Assembly: GCF_009905375.1 (NCBI RefSeq)
Contig: NW_027420823.1
Coordinates: forward strand, 1-64,000
Direction: 5' to 3'
Length of the DNA stretch: 64,000 nt
Source of the DNA: Apium graveolens
Lineage: Eukaryota; Streptophyta; Magnoliopsida; Apiales; Apiaceae
Shown here: piece after piece, positions 33,589-45,700 of the stretch
Position numbering within the stretch: the stretch's first letter is position 1
Layout of the letters: the number at the start of each line of letters is the position of its first letter
Position numbers and translations under genes: made by a program
Notes under the pieces: generated by a model
The model's input: only the letters and a program-made list of their open reading frames with translations
What the model was told of the DNA's origin: nothing
The model's database searches: none

Positions 33589-34719
33589 TGTTGGAGGCTC
33601 ACTGTTATTAGGCCCATATAACGTGTTTGGGCCGAAGAAGATAAGGCACTACGTGGACTGAAGAATGGTCGGCCCAATAACGAGGACGACGATTTGTCCA
33701 ATAAAGATGATGACACAGTCTCCTAGCCACAACTGCCACATCCCCCCTCTAAATGCAACGAACCGACAAGTTCGGAGAGTAACGTTGATGGTTAAGGTTA
33801 TGTACACAAAAAAATTCATTCATCAACACACAGTCTCGGATCAAATTAATATCTTGTATTCCGAATTATCCATACAAAAAATAGTTAACTTATTCTCATA
33901 CCAGAGGTGAATCGGGGGATCATCTACCGCATTCATCTCTTTGTAGGCCGAAGTTTATTCATCGGGACAGAGACCAAGTCGGCAGAGAATTGGTTATAAC
34001 ATTTGGCGCCGTTTGTGGGAATACGAGATTAAGTCCTGAGATCAGAGACGATGACTAAAAGCAACGTTGAGCAGGGCCATTTGGGGTTCACCAATCCGAA
34101 AACTAATCCTACGATGCAATCTGTGATTAACCCTCGGAATTTGGGAGCTGATTTTGATGAGGAAGCCGAAATAGTCCCAACTCCTGAAGAACAGGAGATG
34201 CTAAGAAAGCTGAGAGCAGAAAATATCGCCAAAGAAAATGGAAAATCGAAAGAGGCCGATGAGACTGAACAAAGGACCAAAAAATGGGAGGTCGATGCGC
34301 TGAAACTCAAGGTCATAAAGCTACGAAGGGAAGAGTTAAAATTGGAGGAGAGAGTGCTTAGAGCATCACTCGAAGAAACCAAAGGGGCTAAGAGTACTCG
34401 AAAAGAGAAACGAGTCCACGTTAAGGAAGATGATTCCACGGACTCTAACTCACACCATGGGAAGAAGATGACGAAAGTTGTTTTGACTTTGGACTTTGAC
34501 CATGAAGAAGAAGGTGATGTGTTCGGCACTAAGCTGTCCATGCTAGAAAAGGCCATATTTGGGGATAAGAAATTTAACCGTAAACCGGTTGTGACCTAAG
34601 AAATAGAGGCATATCGGCCTCTTCCAAGAGAAGAGAACAGTTTTTGAAAATGACTGAGTTCAATGGGAGGGGGATCCTGAAGATAATTATAATAAATATG
34701 AATTGTTGATGACTGGCGT
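33589..34719 (+). mobile_element. 5' end of a Gypsy-type retrotransposon, truncated at the unit junction (unit 1)
   Basis: An LTR of 413 bp (33589-34001) starts TGTTGGAGGCTC and ends GGTTATAACA. Two bases later TGGCGCCGTTTGTGGGAA (34004-34021) is a Gypsy primer binding site of the tRNA-Asp-like kind. Gag follows at 34051. The element is cut at 34719 inside the Gag core, where sequence changes to Copia leader. No second LTR exists in the unit. Confidence 0.85.
34051..34599 (+). pseudogene. Gypsy Gag N-terminus (unit 1)
   Basis: A 182-codon frame starts MTKSNVEQGHLGF. It is highly charged and probably coiled-coil from about residue 45 to 125 (EEQEMLRKLRAENIAKENG and KLRREELKLEERV), then acidic. 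After the stop, the next family block appears in other frames: IEAYRPLPRE (about 34605) and MTEFNGRG (about 34650), leading into KYELLMTG, where the join occurs. This is the start of a Ty3/Gypsy Gag, truncated before its capsid core. Its frame is one base different in unit 2. Confidence 0.75.
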
Positions 34720-34727
34720 GGGTTAGA
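34712..34727 (+). other. Junction of tandem units 1 and 2
   Basis: Gypsy Gag sequence ending ACTGGCGT is joined to Copia leader GGGTTAGACTTG. The Copia sequence before the same point in unit 1 is ACGGAATGTT, so only one to two bases of identity (T) are shared before the breakpoint. The same join recurs at 58375/58376. Confidence 0.9.
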
Positions 34728-34737
34728 CTTGACTTAG

Positions 34738-34885
34738 AATATTGAGTTTGTCGTGCTACAGCCGAGACTCAATTATTCAAGAGGCTAAAGTTTGATTAGG
34801 GAATAACATGAGATGTAATTGACAAGAGTTGTCTGCCTATTGAACATTACATGGCGGTTCGTGCTACAGCCGGGGTCGTGTAATG
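34738..34885 (+). other. Copia leader hairpins C and D (unit 2)
   Basis: Only the last two of the four leader hairpins are inside the repeated unit. They are unchanged from 11083-11122 and 11190-11230. Confidence 0.6.
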
Positions 34886-35042
34886 GAATGTAGGATCCCT
34901 ATTCCCACTAGCATTATGAATGCTTAATTTTTCACGTAGGGGGTTGAATAAATTAGATAAACTAGTGGGAGCCACTTATGAATAAAGACCCGATTCATAT
35001 AGTGTTTTGAAATGAAATCGAATATTTGCTAAGTGTTGTTAT

Positions 35043-35954
35043 GTGTTTATCATTTACAGATTTACTTTGTACGTTATGTCTTCCGCACTATCACTCAGGA
35101 GCATACTGGATGCTCACAAATTGACTGGTCCTAATTATGCTGACTGGCTTCGAAACTTGAGAATTGTTCTCAAGATTGAGAAGCTGGAATACGTGATTGA
35201 TTCACCTAAGCCTACTGAACCTGCTAGTGATGCACATAATGATGAACATGCTGTGTATCGTAGGTGGATAGATGATGCAAATGTTGCTCAATGCATCATG
35301 CTAGCTTCCATGAACATTGAGCTACAGAAGCAACATGAGCATATGGATGCTCACACTATCCTTGTGCATCTACAAGAGTTGTATGATGTGGTAGGGATGA
35401 CGGCTCGATATGAGATATCGAAGGAGCTGTTCGGTTGTAGGATGTCTGAGGGATCATATGTGAATGATCATGTACTTAAGATGATCAATTTGATTGAACG
35501 TCTTGGACAACTTGGTTTTGCCATGGATGGGGAGCTGAGCCAAGACTTGGTCTTGCAATCGCTTCCGAGTTCGTTCTCGCAGTTTGTTGTGAACTTTCAC
35601 ATGAATAAGTTGGATGTCAGCCTGCCTGAACTCCACAACATGTTGAAGACTGCGGAATCGAATTTTCCCCCTAAGAAGAGTTCTATTCTTCTAATTGGTG
35701 AAGGTTCCAATCCTAAGAAAAGAAAGAGGAACCCTTCCAAGAAGAAGAAAGTAGGTGAGAAAACGCCGATTCCACCAAAAGCTGAAGACCCCAAGAGTAA
35801 AGTTATTTGCTTTCACTGTAAAAAGGTGGGGCACTGGAAGAGGAACTGCAAGGTTTACCTTGCAGAATTGAAGAAGAAGGGTAGTGAGACTACCGCTTCT
35901 GATTCAGGTATGTTCATGATAGAAGTGAATATGTCATTTCTACTTGGGTATTAG
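35043..35954 (+). CDS. Copia Gag polyprotein, copy 2
   Basis: Same 303-codon frame as at 11388, with the zinc knuckle CFHCKKVGHWKRNC, and identical in translation by inspection. The likely start is the internal ATG at 35076. Here it has no upstream LTR or primer site, so the normal retroelement promoter is missing. Any expression would need readthrough from the preceding unit. Confidence 0.88.
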   Translation: MFIIYRFTLYVMSSALSLRSILDAHKLTGPNYADWLRNLRIVLKIEKLEYVIDSPKPTEPASDAHNDEHAVYRRWIDDANVAQCIMLASMNIELQKQHEHMDAHTILVHLQELYDVVGMTARYEISKELFGCRMSEGSYVNDHVLKMINLIERLGQLGFAMDGELSQDLVLQSLPSSFSQFVVNFHMNKLDVSLPELHNMLKTAESNFPPKKSSILLIGEGSNPKKRKRNPSKKKKVGEKTPIPPKAEDPKSKVICFHCKKVGHWKRNCKVYLAELKKKGSETTASDSGMFMIEVNMSFLLGY

Positions 35955-37207
35955 ATACCGCCTGTGGTTCTCAAATCTGCAATTTGTTGCAGGGACCAAG
36001 GACAAGTAGGACTCTTGAGTAAGAGGAGGTGATTCTACTGATGGGAAATGGAGCAAGAGTTGCTGCTGTAGATATAGAATCGTTTCATTTACATAGGCCT
36101 ACGGGCAAGACTATTGTTTGAAATAATTGTTATTTTGTTCCCTCGATTGTGAGGAATATTATTCCCATGTTAGACTTGGGTGGATTTTTCATTTATTATT
36201 GAGAATAATGAATGTTTTATTCTTAGAGATAATATTCTTTATGGACGTGGTACTTTAAATAATGGTCTGCATATATGTGACATAATTTACTTTAGATTGA
36301 ACAAACTAATAAAAGAAAAGGGATGATGAAAATCTCACTTCATAGTGGCACTGCAGTCTCCATTTAGTGGACATGGAGAGAGGGCTGCAGATTTGCTAGG
36401 AATGGTACACACAGTTGTATGTGGACCAATGTCTACGCAAGCCATGGGTGGATTTTCATACTTCATTACTTTCATAGATGATAGATCTGGACTCGGATAT
36501 GTGTTTGATGAAACACAAGTCTGAGGCCTTTGAAAAGTTCAAAGAATATAAGTATGAAGTGGAGAAACAACCAAACATAGTATTATAACTCTTCGATCAG
36601 ATCGAGGTGGTTAATACTTTAATGGAGTGTTTCTAGATTATCTCAAAGTAAATGGTATAGTCTCCTAGTGGACGCCTCCAGATTGGTATCTGAAAGGAGA
36701 AATCGAACTTTGTTAGACATAGTTCGGTCCATGATGAGCTATACAAATCTTCCAGTATTCCTATGGGGTTATGCATTGGAAACCTCAGCATATTTACTGA
36801 ATAAGGTGCCTTCCAAATCTGTTCCTCAAACTCTGTATGAGATATGGAAAGAAAGGAAACCGAGTCTTAAACACGTTAAGATTTGGGGATGTCCAGCTTA
36901 TGTCAAGAAAGTTGACCCAGATAAGCTGGAATATCGATCCGTAAAATGTAGTTTTGTGGGATATCCTAAAGAGACTTTAGGGTATTACTTTTACACCGAT
37001 CATCGGGTGTTTGTCTCCAGACATGCTACCTTCTTGGAAAAGGAGTTTATCCTTGAAGGAAACAGTGGGAGCAAAATTGAACTTGATGAAGTTCAAGAAG
37101 CACAAACTACTACGGATCAAATGGAAATACCTGTTCTGACTGAACAACCTTTTGTGGAACAGCCCATTCGTAGGTCAGGGAGAGTGTCTCGCCAACCTGA
37201 GAGGTAA
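35942..37207 (+). pseudogene. Copia protease and integrase remnants, copy 2
   Basis: Same broken layout as unit 1, except that TGG at 36845-36847 replaces the unit 1 stop, so the integrase C-terminal part reads as one 179-codon stretch (36668-37207) from SERRNRTLLDIVRSMM to SGRVSRQPER. It is still non-functional because the catalytic core upstream is frameshifted. Confidence 0.85.
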
Positions 37208-37869
37208 TATGGCCTTGTCATTGAGAATGACAATGAGTTGTCAATCATTTGATGATGACGACCCTGTGACCTATAATGAGGCTATGAGTAGTGTTGACTC
37301 AGAGAAATGGCATAGTGCCATGAAATCCAGAATGGAATCTATGTATACGGTATAAAAAAGATAGATTATAGCAGATGGCCAGGTGGAGACCTACAAGGCC
37401 AGGCTTGTGGCAAAAGAATTCAAACAAAGGCAATGGATTGACTTTGATGAAGTCTTTTACCTGTAGCCCTGTTAAAATCAGTTCGGATTTTGCTTGCGAT
37501 TGCTGCTTACTACGACTATGTGATCTGGCATTAGCCATATGGTTTTCTTTCCAAGGGAAATGAAAACCTAGTGCGTAATCTACTGCGAACCATATATGGT
37601 TTAAAGCAAGCTTCTCGTAGATGGAACATTCGTTTTGATGAGACAATCAAAGAGTTTGATTTTATCAAAAATGTAGATGAATCATGCGTCTACAAAAGGG
37701 TTAGTGGGAGCGCGGTAACATTTCTTATATTGTATTGAAATAGAGTTGACACACATAACAACATAGCAGACCCACTCACAAAGCTACTTTTTGAAATTCA
37801 CTTTGATCGTCATAAAGATGAGATGGGTATTAGTTACCAGAGTGATTGGCTTTAGTACAAGTGGGAGAT
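37208..37869 (+). pseudogene. Copia RT/RNase H remnants, copy 2
   Basis: The same islands and deletions as in unit 1 are present, including loss of the YVDD segment. It ends at the purine tract before 37870. Confidence 0.83.
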
Positions 37870-39545
37870 TGAAAGGAATATGTCCTAAGTCCAATCAGGT
37901 ATTAGGATTTAGGAATAACTCTTTATGTAATCTGTTTTGATTTCATTGATATTAATAAAAGACTTGTTTTGTTTTTATTACGGGCTTTATCTATTTAAGT
38001 GTTTAAATAAGATATACCATAGTTTAGAGTAAAGCTTTTTATGGATTATGATGAGATCATAATAGTGAGACCTAAAAAGATGATAACTCTAAACTTAAAT
38101 AGTTCCTGATCATAGGATTACTAACTGGTAATTAATAATCCGCAAAGATCGGTACATACTATGCTTGCTTCATTATGAAGGATGTCTGTTCTCATAGACA
38201 TTTGTGTGGTGACACTATAGCTAGTATGTAGGTGCTTATTATAAAATAAGTTCACTGAACATGACTCGCCTAGCTGAACAACTGATGGAGTTCACTCACA
38301 TGTCAGCAGTTGTTCGCTTAGTGATAGTTGTAAAAGTATCCTTGGACTTGAGGTCATCATAGTCATCTTGTGTACACTGAACTATGCTTTGGTTTAGTTC
38401 TTAGTCTCCAGGGACAATTATTAGGGCTCTTTTGGGTATAGGAATTTGTATACGAAGATAGTGTATGATCAATAAAGGATCTACCCCTTCCAGTGAAGGA
38501 AGCGAATGTTCAAGGCTGATCCACTTATGCTAGTTCAGGAATCTCTAGCCAGAGTGAATGAAATTAGAAAGGAGTTTCTAATTTGCATAGAACTACGCAT
38601 AGTAAATGGTAAGCAAGTGATTGAATTAGATAGGCTTGACACGAGATCCATGCCTTGTATTTAATCGGGACATTGTAGGGTAGAAGGAGTTTATTGTACG
38701 GTAACTATTCACAGAATAGGTTCTTGGTATTCTAAGCAGTGAATTCATATTATCCGGATAGTCGCGATATTCTGAGAAGTATCCCTCACGATGTAGAATA
38801 AATGTGATTAATTAATTAATCATATTTAATAAATTAGAGAATTTATATAAATAATGATAAAATACTTTTATTATTATTTATTTCTACTACCGGCTTAATA
38901 TTGAACCTACAGGGTCACACCATAAAAAGAGAATGATTTAATGGTGGAGGAATTAATTAATAATGGCTAATAATTATTTATTTGTGAAATAAATAATTAA
39001 TTGGAAAATTTAATAATTGATTAAATGAGATTTAATTGATTATAAATTAATTAAAAAAAGTTCTTAATATTATTAATTAAAGGATTTAATTTTTGGAAAT
39101 TAAATCAAGAGAGAGAATTATTTCTAAAGTGTTTAGAAAAAGGATTAATGATTAAAAGGTGTTTTAATTATTAATGATAATAATAAATGGGATAATAATA
39201 ATAATATTTATGGGAAAATTTCAGCTGAAAATTTTGCCTATAAATACACTATTATAGACCCTATTTTATTTGAACCCACATCAAACCCGAAAACCCAAAA
39301 AGTTTGGAAAACCCAATTCTCTCCACCTCCTTCCTCCTCCTTAACATCATTTTCTTGGTGGATACCGGTGGAGTGCTTCACACTTGAGGAGCAACTGCTG
39401 AGGATCTCTGATCGTTGTCTCCGAATTATTTTAAAAGGTTAGATTCGATCCCTCGAATTTTTATTCACGATTTATATGCTTTTATTTGGATTTTGTATGT
39501 GTAAAAGTGTATTGCCATGCCCCCCGCTGCGTTAAAAATCCAACA
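37870..39545 (+). repeat. Copia 3' LTR, unit 2 (solo, no 5' partner)
   Basis: Copy of 14215-15889 with one additional C in the run near 39519. It is followed by the old target sequence ATATA (39546-39550). It lacks its 5' partner because the unit begins in the leader. Confidence 0.93.
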
Positions 39546-39597
39546 ATATACAATTGCTAAAGTAGTATCAAATTTAATGTTATGTTTCCTTGCCCAG

Positions 39598-39810
39598 ATG
39601 GCAGGCTTTGCTCTATACAGAAGATACAGATCCCAGTTCAAGAAGATGCTCAATATCATTTCCCGAAACTTTGTCAGTGCACTTGAACAAAGACCAGATC
39701 TAGCCAATGTAGTCATGAACACTTCTTCCTGTATGCCTGCCATCCTTCTGTCCACACAAAATTGCAAATATGAGTTCAATTTTCAGCACAAATATTATGT
39801 TTTCACTTGA
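39598..39810 (+). pseudogene. Orphan GLE1-like exon c (unit 2)
   Basis: The frame and acceptor are identical to those at 15942-16154, but exons a and b are not present in this unit. The nearest upstream sequence is Copia 3' LTR and then the Gypsy/Copia junction, so it cannot form a GLE1 message by itself. Confidence 0.8.
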
Positions 39811-40605
39811 GAAACTATCCTTAACATGCTAAACTAGGTATGTTTCTAAGCTTACACAAGATAAAATTTGTTCTAGTTAACTAGGTTGAATATCTTTTAT
39901 TAAAAAGTGTGTTGATAGTCATACAATGCAGGTGAGAGGGGAAAGGGATAAATTCAGCAGGTGATCTGTTGATAGTCCTGACCAGCAGAGTTGCTACCAT
40001 CCACATGTACGGAAAAAACCAGGTGCCAAGTTCTATTTTTCTTAAAACTTATAGATTTTAAATCTCTCTCAAATTACTCTTTCTTATTTAAAAAAATCTA
40101 GTGTACATCCCTTTATGATATCTAACAGTATTTAGTATACATTTAGGTCAATCACATCCAAAAGTTTTGTCACAAGGATAAATGATTTTCTATGTAATTA
40201 TGTTATATGTAATTATGTTGTAATTATGTAATTATGTTGTCGATTTATTTGAAGATTGTTTTCTCCAGATTGGGAAATTGCCTATCACATGCTGTAATGA
40301 TATTGCAAGGACAACATAGCTCTTGCGGAAGACGTGAAGAGAAGCTGAAAATCCTTTTAGACTCTATATTTTCTTTAATTTGTAGTAGAAATCTTAGACT
40401 CATGAAGGCAGTGATATCAATATGCTTTTAGCTTTTGTATAACTATGTTGCTGTGATTTTCGATCATGGATTAACTTTAGAACTTTTGTTTATATTTTAT
40501 GTAAGATAACGCTTTTAACAACCAAGCTTCATTAAAATATCATGACTTTAATACTAAAACAATGCTTTCGAACACAAAACTTTGGTGCAAAATTAACTCT
40601 CACAA

Positions 40606-41102
40606 CACTAGTAAACCATTGTCTATATAATATTAAGATATTGTATCAAAGGTATTCATGCAATACGTTTGGACAAATAAACAGCTGTATGTATCTGATC
40701 ATGCCATACATTAAAATCCAAAACTGTTGTGTGTAGAAATTTATTACAAGAGTTCTACGAGCTCAATTTTATTTTTATTGTCTATCTGAATACACAACAA
40801 CATTTATACAACAATAAGTGTTGTAGGATTGGTTTTAATGTTATACCTTACACAACGGTTTTCTGAGTTTGTGAGAACCCTTGAGTAACGTCGCTTGTTA
40901 CGACGAAAACAAGCAAAAAACGTTGTCTTTTCTGGATGTAATACAACGGGCTTAATCCATAATCATTGTCTGTATAATCTTAGACAATGTTTTTTAGCCG
41001 TTGTCTGATCCAACTAACAGACGGCGGCTCAATAGTCAACGGAAAAATAGGGTATCAGACAACGGACATAAACCGTTGTTGAAGCTTGTTTTCCTACTAG
41101 TG
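40606..41102. mobile_element. CACTA-type mini-element (unit 2)
   Basis: Copy of 16950-17446, 497 bp, with the same CACTAGTA termini and one or two substitutions. Confidence 0.58.
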
Positions 41103-41510
41103 ATTTTACCTTCACTAACATCAAAAGTTACATCAAACAATAAACCGGGACTAAAGAGTTTATTTGGAAACTACAAAAAAGCATTAATAGTTTTTCATAA
41201 GTGCACCTTAATTATTTGATTCTTGTAAATAAAAATTTTCGCCCATAACTTATATTATTATGTGACATTAAGTTGAATAATTTTAAAATATCACTAAATA
41301 TTGTTATATTATAAAAATATGAAACCATTTGGAGATGTTCATAATGTAGAGTGACTATTCTTCTTCACTGGCATCTAGCATTTGCTTCATGGAAAAGTTA
41401 TAGTACTATTTGCTCTGACCGAGATCTTTGGGGATGATTCCGTACTACTGCTGCCCTTGGAGAAATTTTTTTCTCACCATCTACAAACAAAATTATACCA
41501 TCTTAGCATG

Positions 41511-42189
41511 TGTAACATCCCAGTCGCACATCAATAAGATTAAAATTTGTTGTTCAGTTTATAAGGCAAAGTATTATTACTATGTGCAACAACAAATTAT
41601 GATCTTCTGGGATCCTGTGGTGGGCTTGTTGTTTACCCAAATTGGCTGCATTTGTGATAGTAGTCTTCGACTTATTTCAGACTCAGAATCAGGATTGGAC
41701 CCAGTTTTGAAAATACTCATGATTTGACCCAGGTTGTCATATATGGTAAAAGAGCTGACTCTCTAAATCTTGATTTGTTAAGTTATCGAAGGTGGGAAGA
41801 CTAAGGCCGGTGGTATTATCCTAAAATGGATTGAGATTCTAAGGCGGGGACATGACGCCAGTCGGTATTATCCCATAATGGGTAGAGATGTATAATCTTG
41901 TTCCCATGGACTATTCATTTAAACCCTATTAGAATGTCAAAAGTTTGGCAGGGGAGCTTGTAACAACCCAATCCCACATCAATAAGATTTGGGACTTCTG
42001 TTCAATTTATATGGGAAAGTACTACTACTATATGCACCAATAAATCGTGATCTTTTGGTGGCTTATGGTGGACTTGTTGTTTATCCAATTTGGTTGTAAT
42101 TAGGATAACAAGCTTCTAATTATTTCGGACTCGCAATCGGGACGGGACCCGGTTTTGAAAAATGCTCGGGATTTGTCCCGAGTTGTACA
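41511..42189 (+). mobile_element. TRIM element (unit 2)
   Basis: Copy of 17855-18534. The terminal repeats are at 41511-41739 and 41959-42189. A one-base deletion in an A run shortens the first repeat. Confidence 0.78.
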
Positions 42190-42209
42190 GTCTGCATATT
42201 TTTAGGAAG

Positions 42210-42755
42210 ACCCATGACATTAATAAAATTACCGAGAAAAATTATCAACATCAATTACCTAATCTAGAAACTCAACAACTCCCCGAGACCCTCAAATAAT
42301 GGTATATTAGCTCTTACAGTATCATTGTCATTAGGCAAATTTCCCATGGTCGAATGTGAGCTAAATGATATAAATTAGGGTTTTGAGTCGATTATACATC
42401 GATATGGAAGAAATTTCAACATTAACAGCAAGATCGTTACCGACTTGCTCTGATACCATGAGAGAATTCACGAATATTAATCAATCTGGTACCATTATTG
42501 CAGATCAGAGATGAAGATCCAGAGAAAATGTATAGACATAATATGTTGTATGTATATTTACAATATGAAAGTCATTAATCAGAAGAGAAGTCAATTGAGT
42601 CTCACTATACAATCTGATCTTATCTATATACAAAACTTAGTTTGTTAAACTAAGTTTCCCGCCAAAATAACCAACTCTAAAATGTGTAATTGTAATTTAA
42701 ATATATTAATTTATTCCAATACAACTAAAGTCAAGTATGTAATGTATTTCTTATT
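42210..42755 (-). mobile_element. Minus-strand Copia LTR/leader remnant (unit 2)
   Basis: Copy of 18555-19100, with the exact initiator-Met primer binding site on the complement at 42447-42458. Confidence 0.58.
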
Positions 42756-45700
42756 AACTTTACAGACTATTAGGCTAAATGGGATGGGATATGGTGCAAC
42801 TCTTTCTAAGCATTCTTGTCAATCTTCAGCCTTTATAGAATAAGACAAGAAAATTTTAGAAAATAATCATTGGTTGACTGGCTCACCCAAATGATATTTT
42901 CTAACTCGAAAGACTCTATTTTTATCTCTTTTACTTCTATAGTGCTTGTTTTTTGTTATTCATTTTGGATATTAATGTATCGTGAAAACCTCCAAAACCG
43001 TTGTTAAAGTTATCGTAAACTCTCGAAGATCTTCTTTCTTAATTGGATCTTCCAAAGTAAATTAGGTAATAAAAAAGACAGGAAAAATCCTTCCATAATT
43101 CTAATTGACACACCATATAATCCTAGAAAAAATAAGAGCTAATTCTCAAAATAACTATTACATTGGGAATCCTTACACACCTTAAAGTCTAGAAGACATT
43201 GAATGCACAAGGAAGAATTCTTAAATCCATAAGAAAGAAAAGAGAAAAATCTTTTAGTTTTATGTCCGGATGCAAAACCATAAAATAAAATAAAAATCTA
43301 AATTAGAATTAAATATTAAATAAAAAAGGAAGATAATGTGGGCATCAACATTAACCTTCAAAGTCTCTAAATGCTACATGCCAAAACATGTTGTATTTCT
43401 TTAGTTTTATATTAGCATACAGTCCAAAAGCAACAGGATCACACAATGCTACTATATTGTTCTCGTTGTGCTATTATTGTCATTACACTGACATGATCAT
43501 GCTTTAATTCCAGCTTAGCCTTCTTGCCATTCTTTGCGACCTCGAATCACAACAACTCTCTTACGTCAGATTTTATGCTTTATAGTATTTTTTGTTAAGA
43601 GACACTGACAATACCTTGATCATGGAAATGCATCTATATGAAGAGATATAATTCTTTGGAAAAGAATTAAGTAAACACAATATTTTTTTAGAAGATGAGT
43701 AGCCTCTAAGTGATTATGAAATTACATGGGACAAACAATTCTTTCATTTTATTTCTCCTTAATATGTCGAAATATATATAGACTCTGCCATTTTAGCCTA
43801 GTGAATAATTTTTCATAAAGAGGTAATTGTAAATAGAAGTTTTAATATACCCTAGTTGCTTAAAGACTCCAATCAACAATTTAATGATTTGAGTTTCATG
43901 GAAATAGAAACACAAACTGAGATGAATGAAATAGAGGGGGAGTCATTGGTTAACATTATCATGCTATTAGAACAACTTCACATACTCTACTCATGTATAT
44001 CTTGATAATACTATTTTAAAGTACTCAACATTTTTATTCGAGAAGTATAATCCATAAGTACAAAAAAAAGTTATTGTGTAACTATATCCGAGAATCGCAT
44101 ATTTTAGATTTAAATATTGCATAATCAATAATATTATTATATTCATAATTTGAATGATTTATATTGGGTATAAAATATTACTATACATACTTAAAAATTT
44201 AAGTTCTAAGCACTTGGCAATCACATATTTTATCGAACATTTATTGATGATTTTAATAGGAAAATTGGGGTATTTAATTTATTTATTTTGAAAGAAAATT
44301 CAAAGCCTCTGGATGAGTTCATGAAATTTAAATTAATGATGAAAAAAAGTGGCTAGTATTTTGTAGATAAGTAGATGAGAGAAAAGGGAACCGCTATACT
44401 TCAAGCTTATTTAAAGGCTTATATGTGGGACATGGAATCAATGTCAAAGAAAAAAGGGGAAGGCCTTTTGACTCGATAATCTAGTAACAAAAAATTTAAT
44501 CGGTTAACGTAATTTAGAGATTGATGAACTATTTTTTTAAAGATGGAGTATAGCGATTCTATTCTTCTATTCTATCATTCTAATATTGAAGATAATAACT
44601 CCTCACATAAAATAATTAGAGTTGAAAATCGACATAATGGTTCATGAACAAAATTTGGGATCAACCTGTTTAAATGAAACTCAGTTCAATTCATTTCCTT
44701 AAAAAAATGATCTTGAACATGAAATCAAGTTCAGATGAGTAAATGAGCTGAGACGCTCTTTCTCTTCGTTCGGTTCGGACTCAGCTCATTTAGCTTGGAA
44801 TTGGCTCGGACAATCTACTCGAACTCGACTAACTCAACTCAGATAAAAATAATAAAAAATTATTAATCATAAAATACATATTTTTATCGCCATTTATTAA
44901 TGATTTAATTAATTCAAAAAAAGATTATGTTTCTAAATTAAATACCTAGTTTTTCCCCAAGGAAACTATTCAACATTTTTATCACGATCTTTGCCTACAA
45001 CTCACATTTTCATAAACACCATAAGGTAATTTATAATTTTCAAAAACCAAATTTAAGTAAAAACATCTGAACTTAATAAAATTTCGACATCAAAAATTTA
45101 AAAAGTAATATAGGATTTTTAAAATTATAAATGTCTTAATAATTTAAAATAATAAAATTGGTATGTTCTTAAACTCGGCTCGGCTCAGCTCATCTTAAAA
45201 AACCTAACCTCGTCTCGGTTCGGAAAAAACTTGACTCGGCTCGGTTCATTGTATGTTTAATAATAGTTGAAAAGATAGTTTAACTTTTCAACAAAAAATC
45301 AATAAATTCCCAGGTCGACACCATTAATAAAGTAGCGTAAATAATAATAGTTCTAAATAAGCACCAAAAAATGTGACGTCCAGATAATAACTTTGATTCA
45401 ATAGTACACATACCTTTGATTATTCTTTTTTAAAAAAAATTAGAATAAAGTAAGTCGAACAATGTCATGGAAGCCAAATTGGTACAGTGAAGAAAAATAA
45501 CACTTAGGTACAAATACTTTCTAGAAAACATAATTAGGAAATGATCAATGCCAAAGCAATGTGTTAAGCTAAAGTTTTGTGCATATAAATAAATTTGATG
45601 AAAATAAAAGGGTTTTTCACAATTGTGATATAGATTCTGAGAATCATCATCGATGGTGATATGTTTGTAATGAAAAGAGGAAGCGTAAGTGTATCTCGGA

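Larger units (their letters stand above)
11065..34719 (+). repeat. 23,655-bp tandem unit 1
   Basis: Sequence from GGGTTAGACTTGAC (11065) to the join after GATGACTGGCGT (34719) recurs head-to-tail from 34720. The unit comprises the 3' portion of the Copia element from inside its leader, the third GLE1 exon, a set of older transposons and the 5' end of a Gypsy element. Its left neighbour is the rest of the Copia element. Its right neighbour is the next copy. Confidence 0.97.

Noticed and set aside
33589..34719. Endogenous pararetrovirus
   Set aside because: The element has a proper LTR, a Gypsy primer binding site and a Gypsy-type Gag. No movement-protein or pararetroviral motifs were seen.
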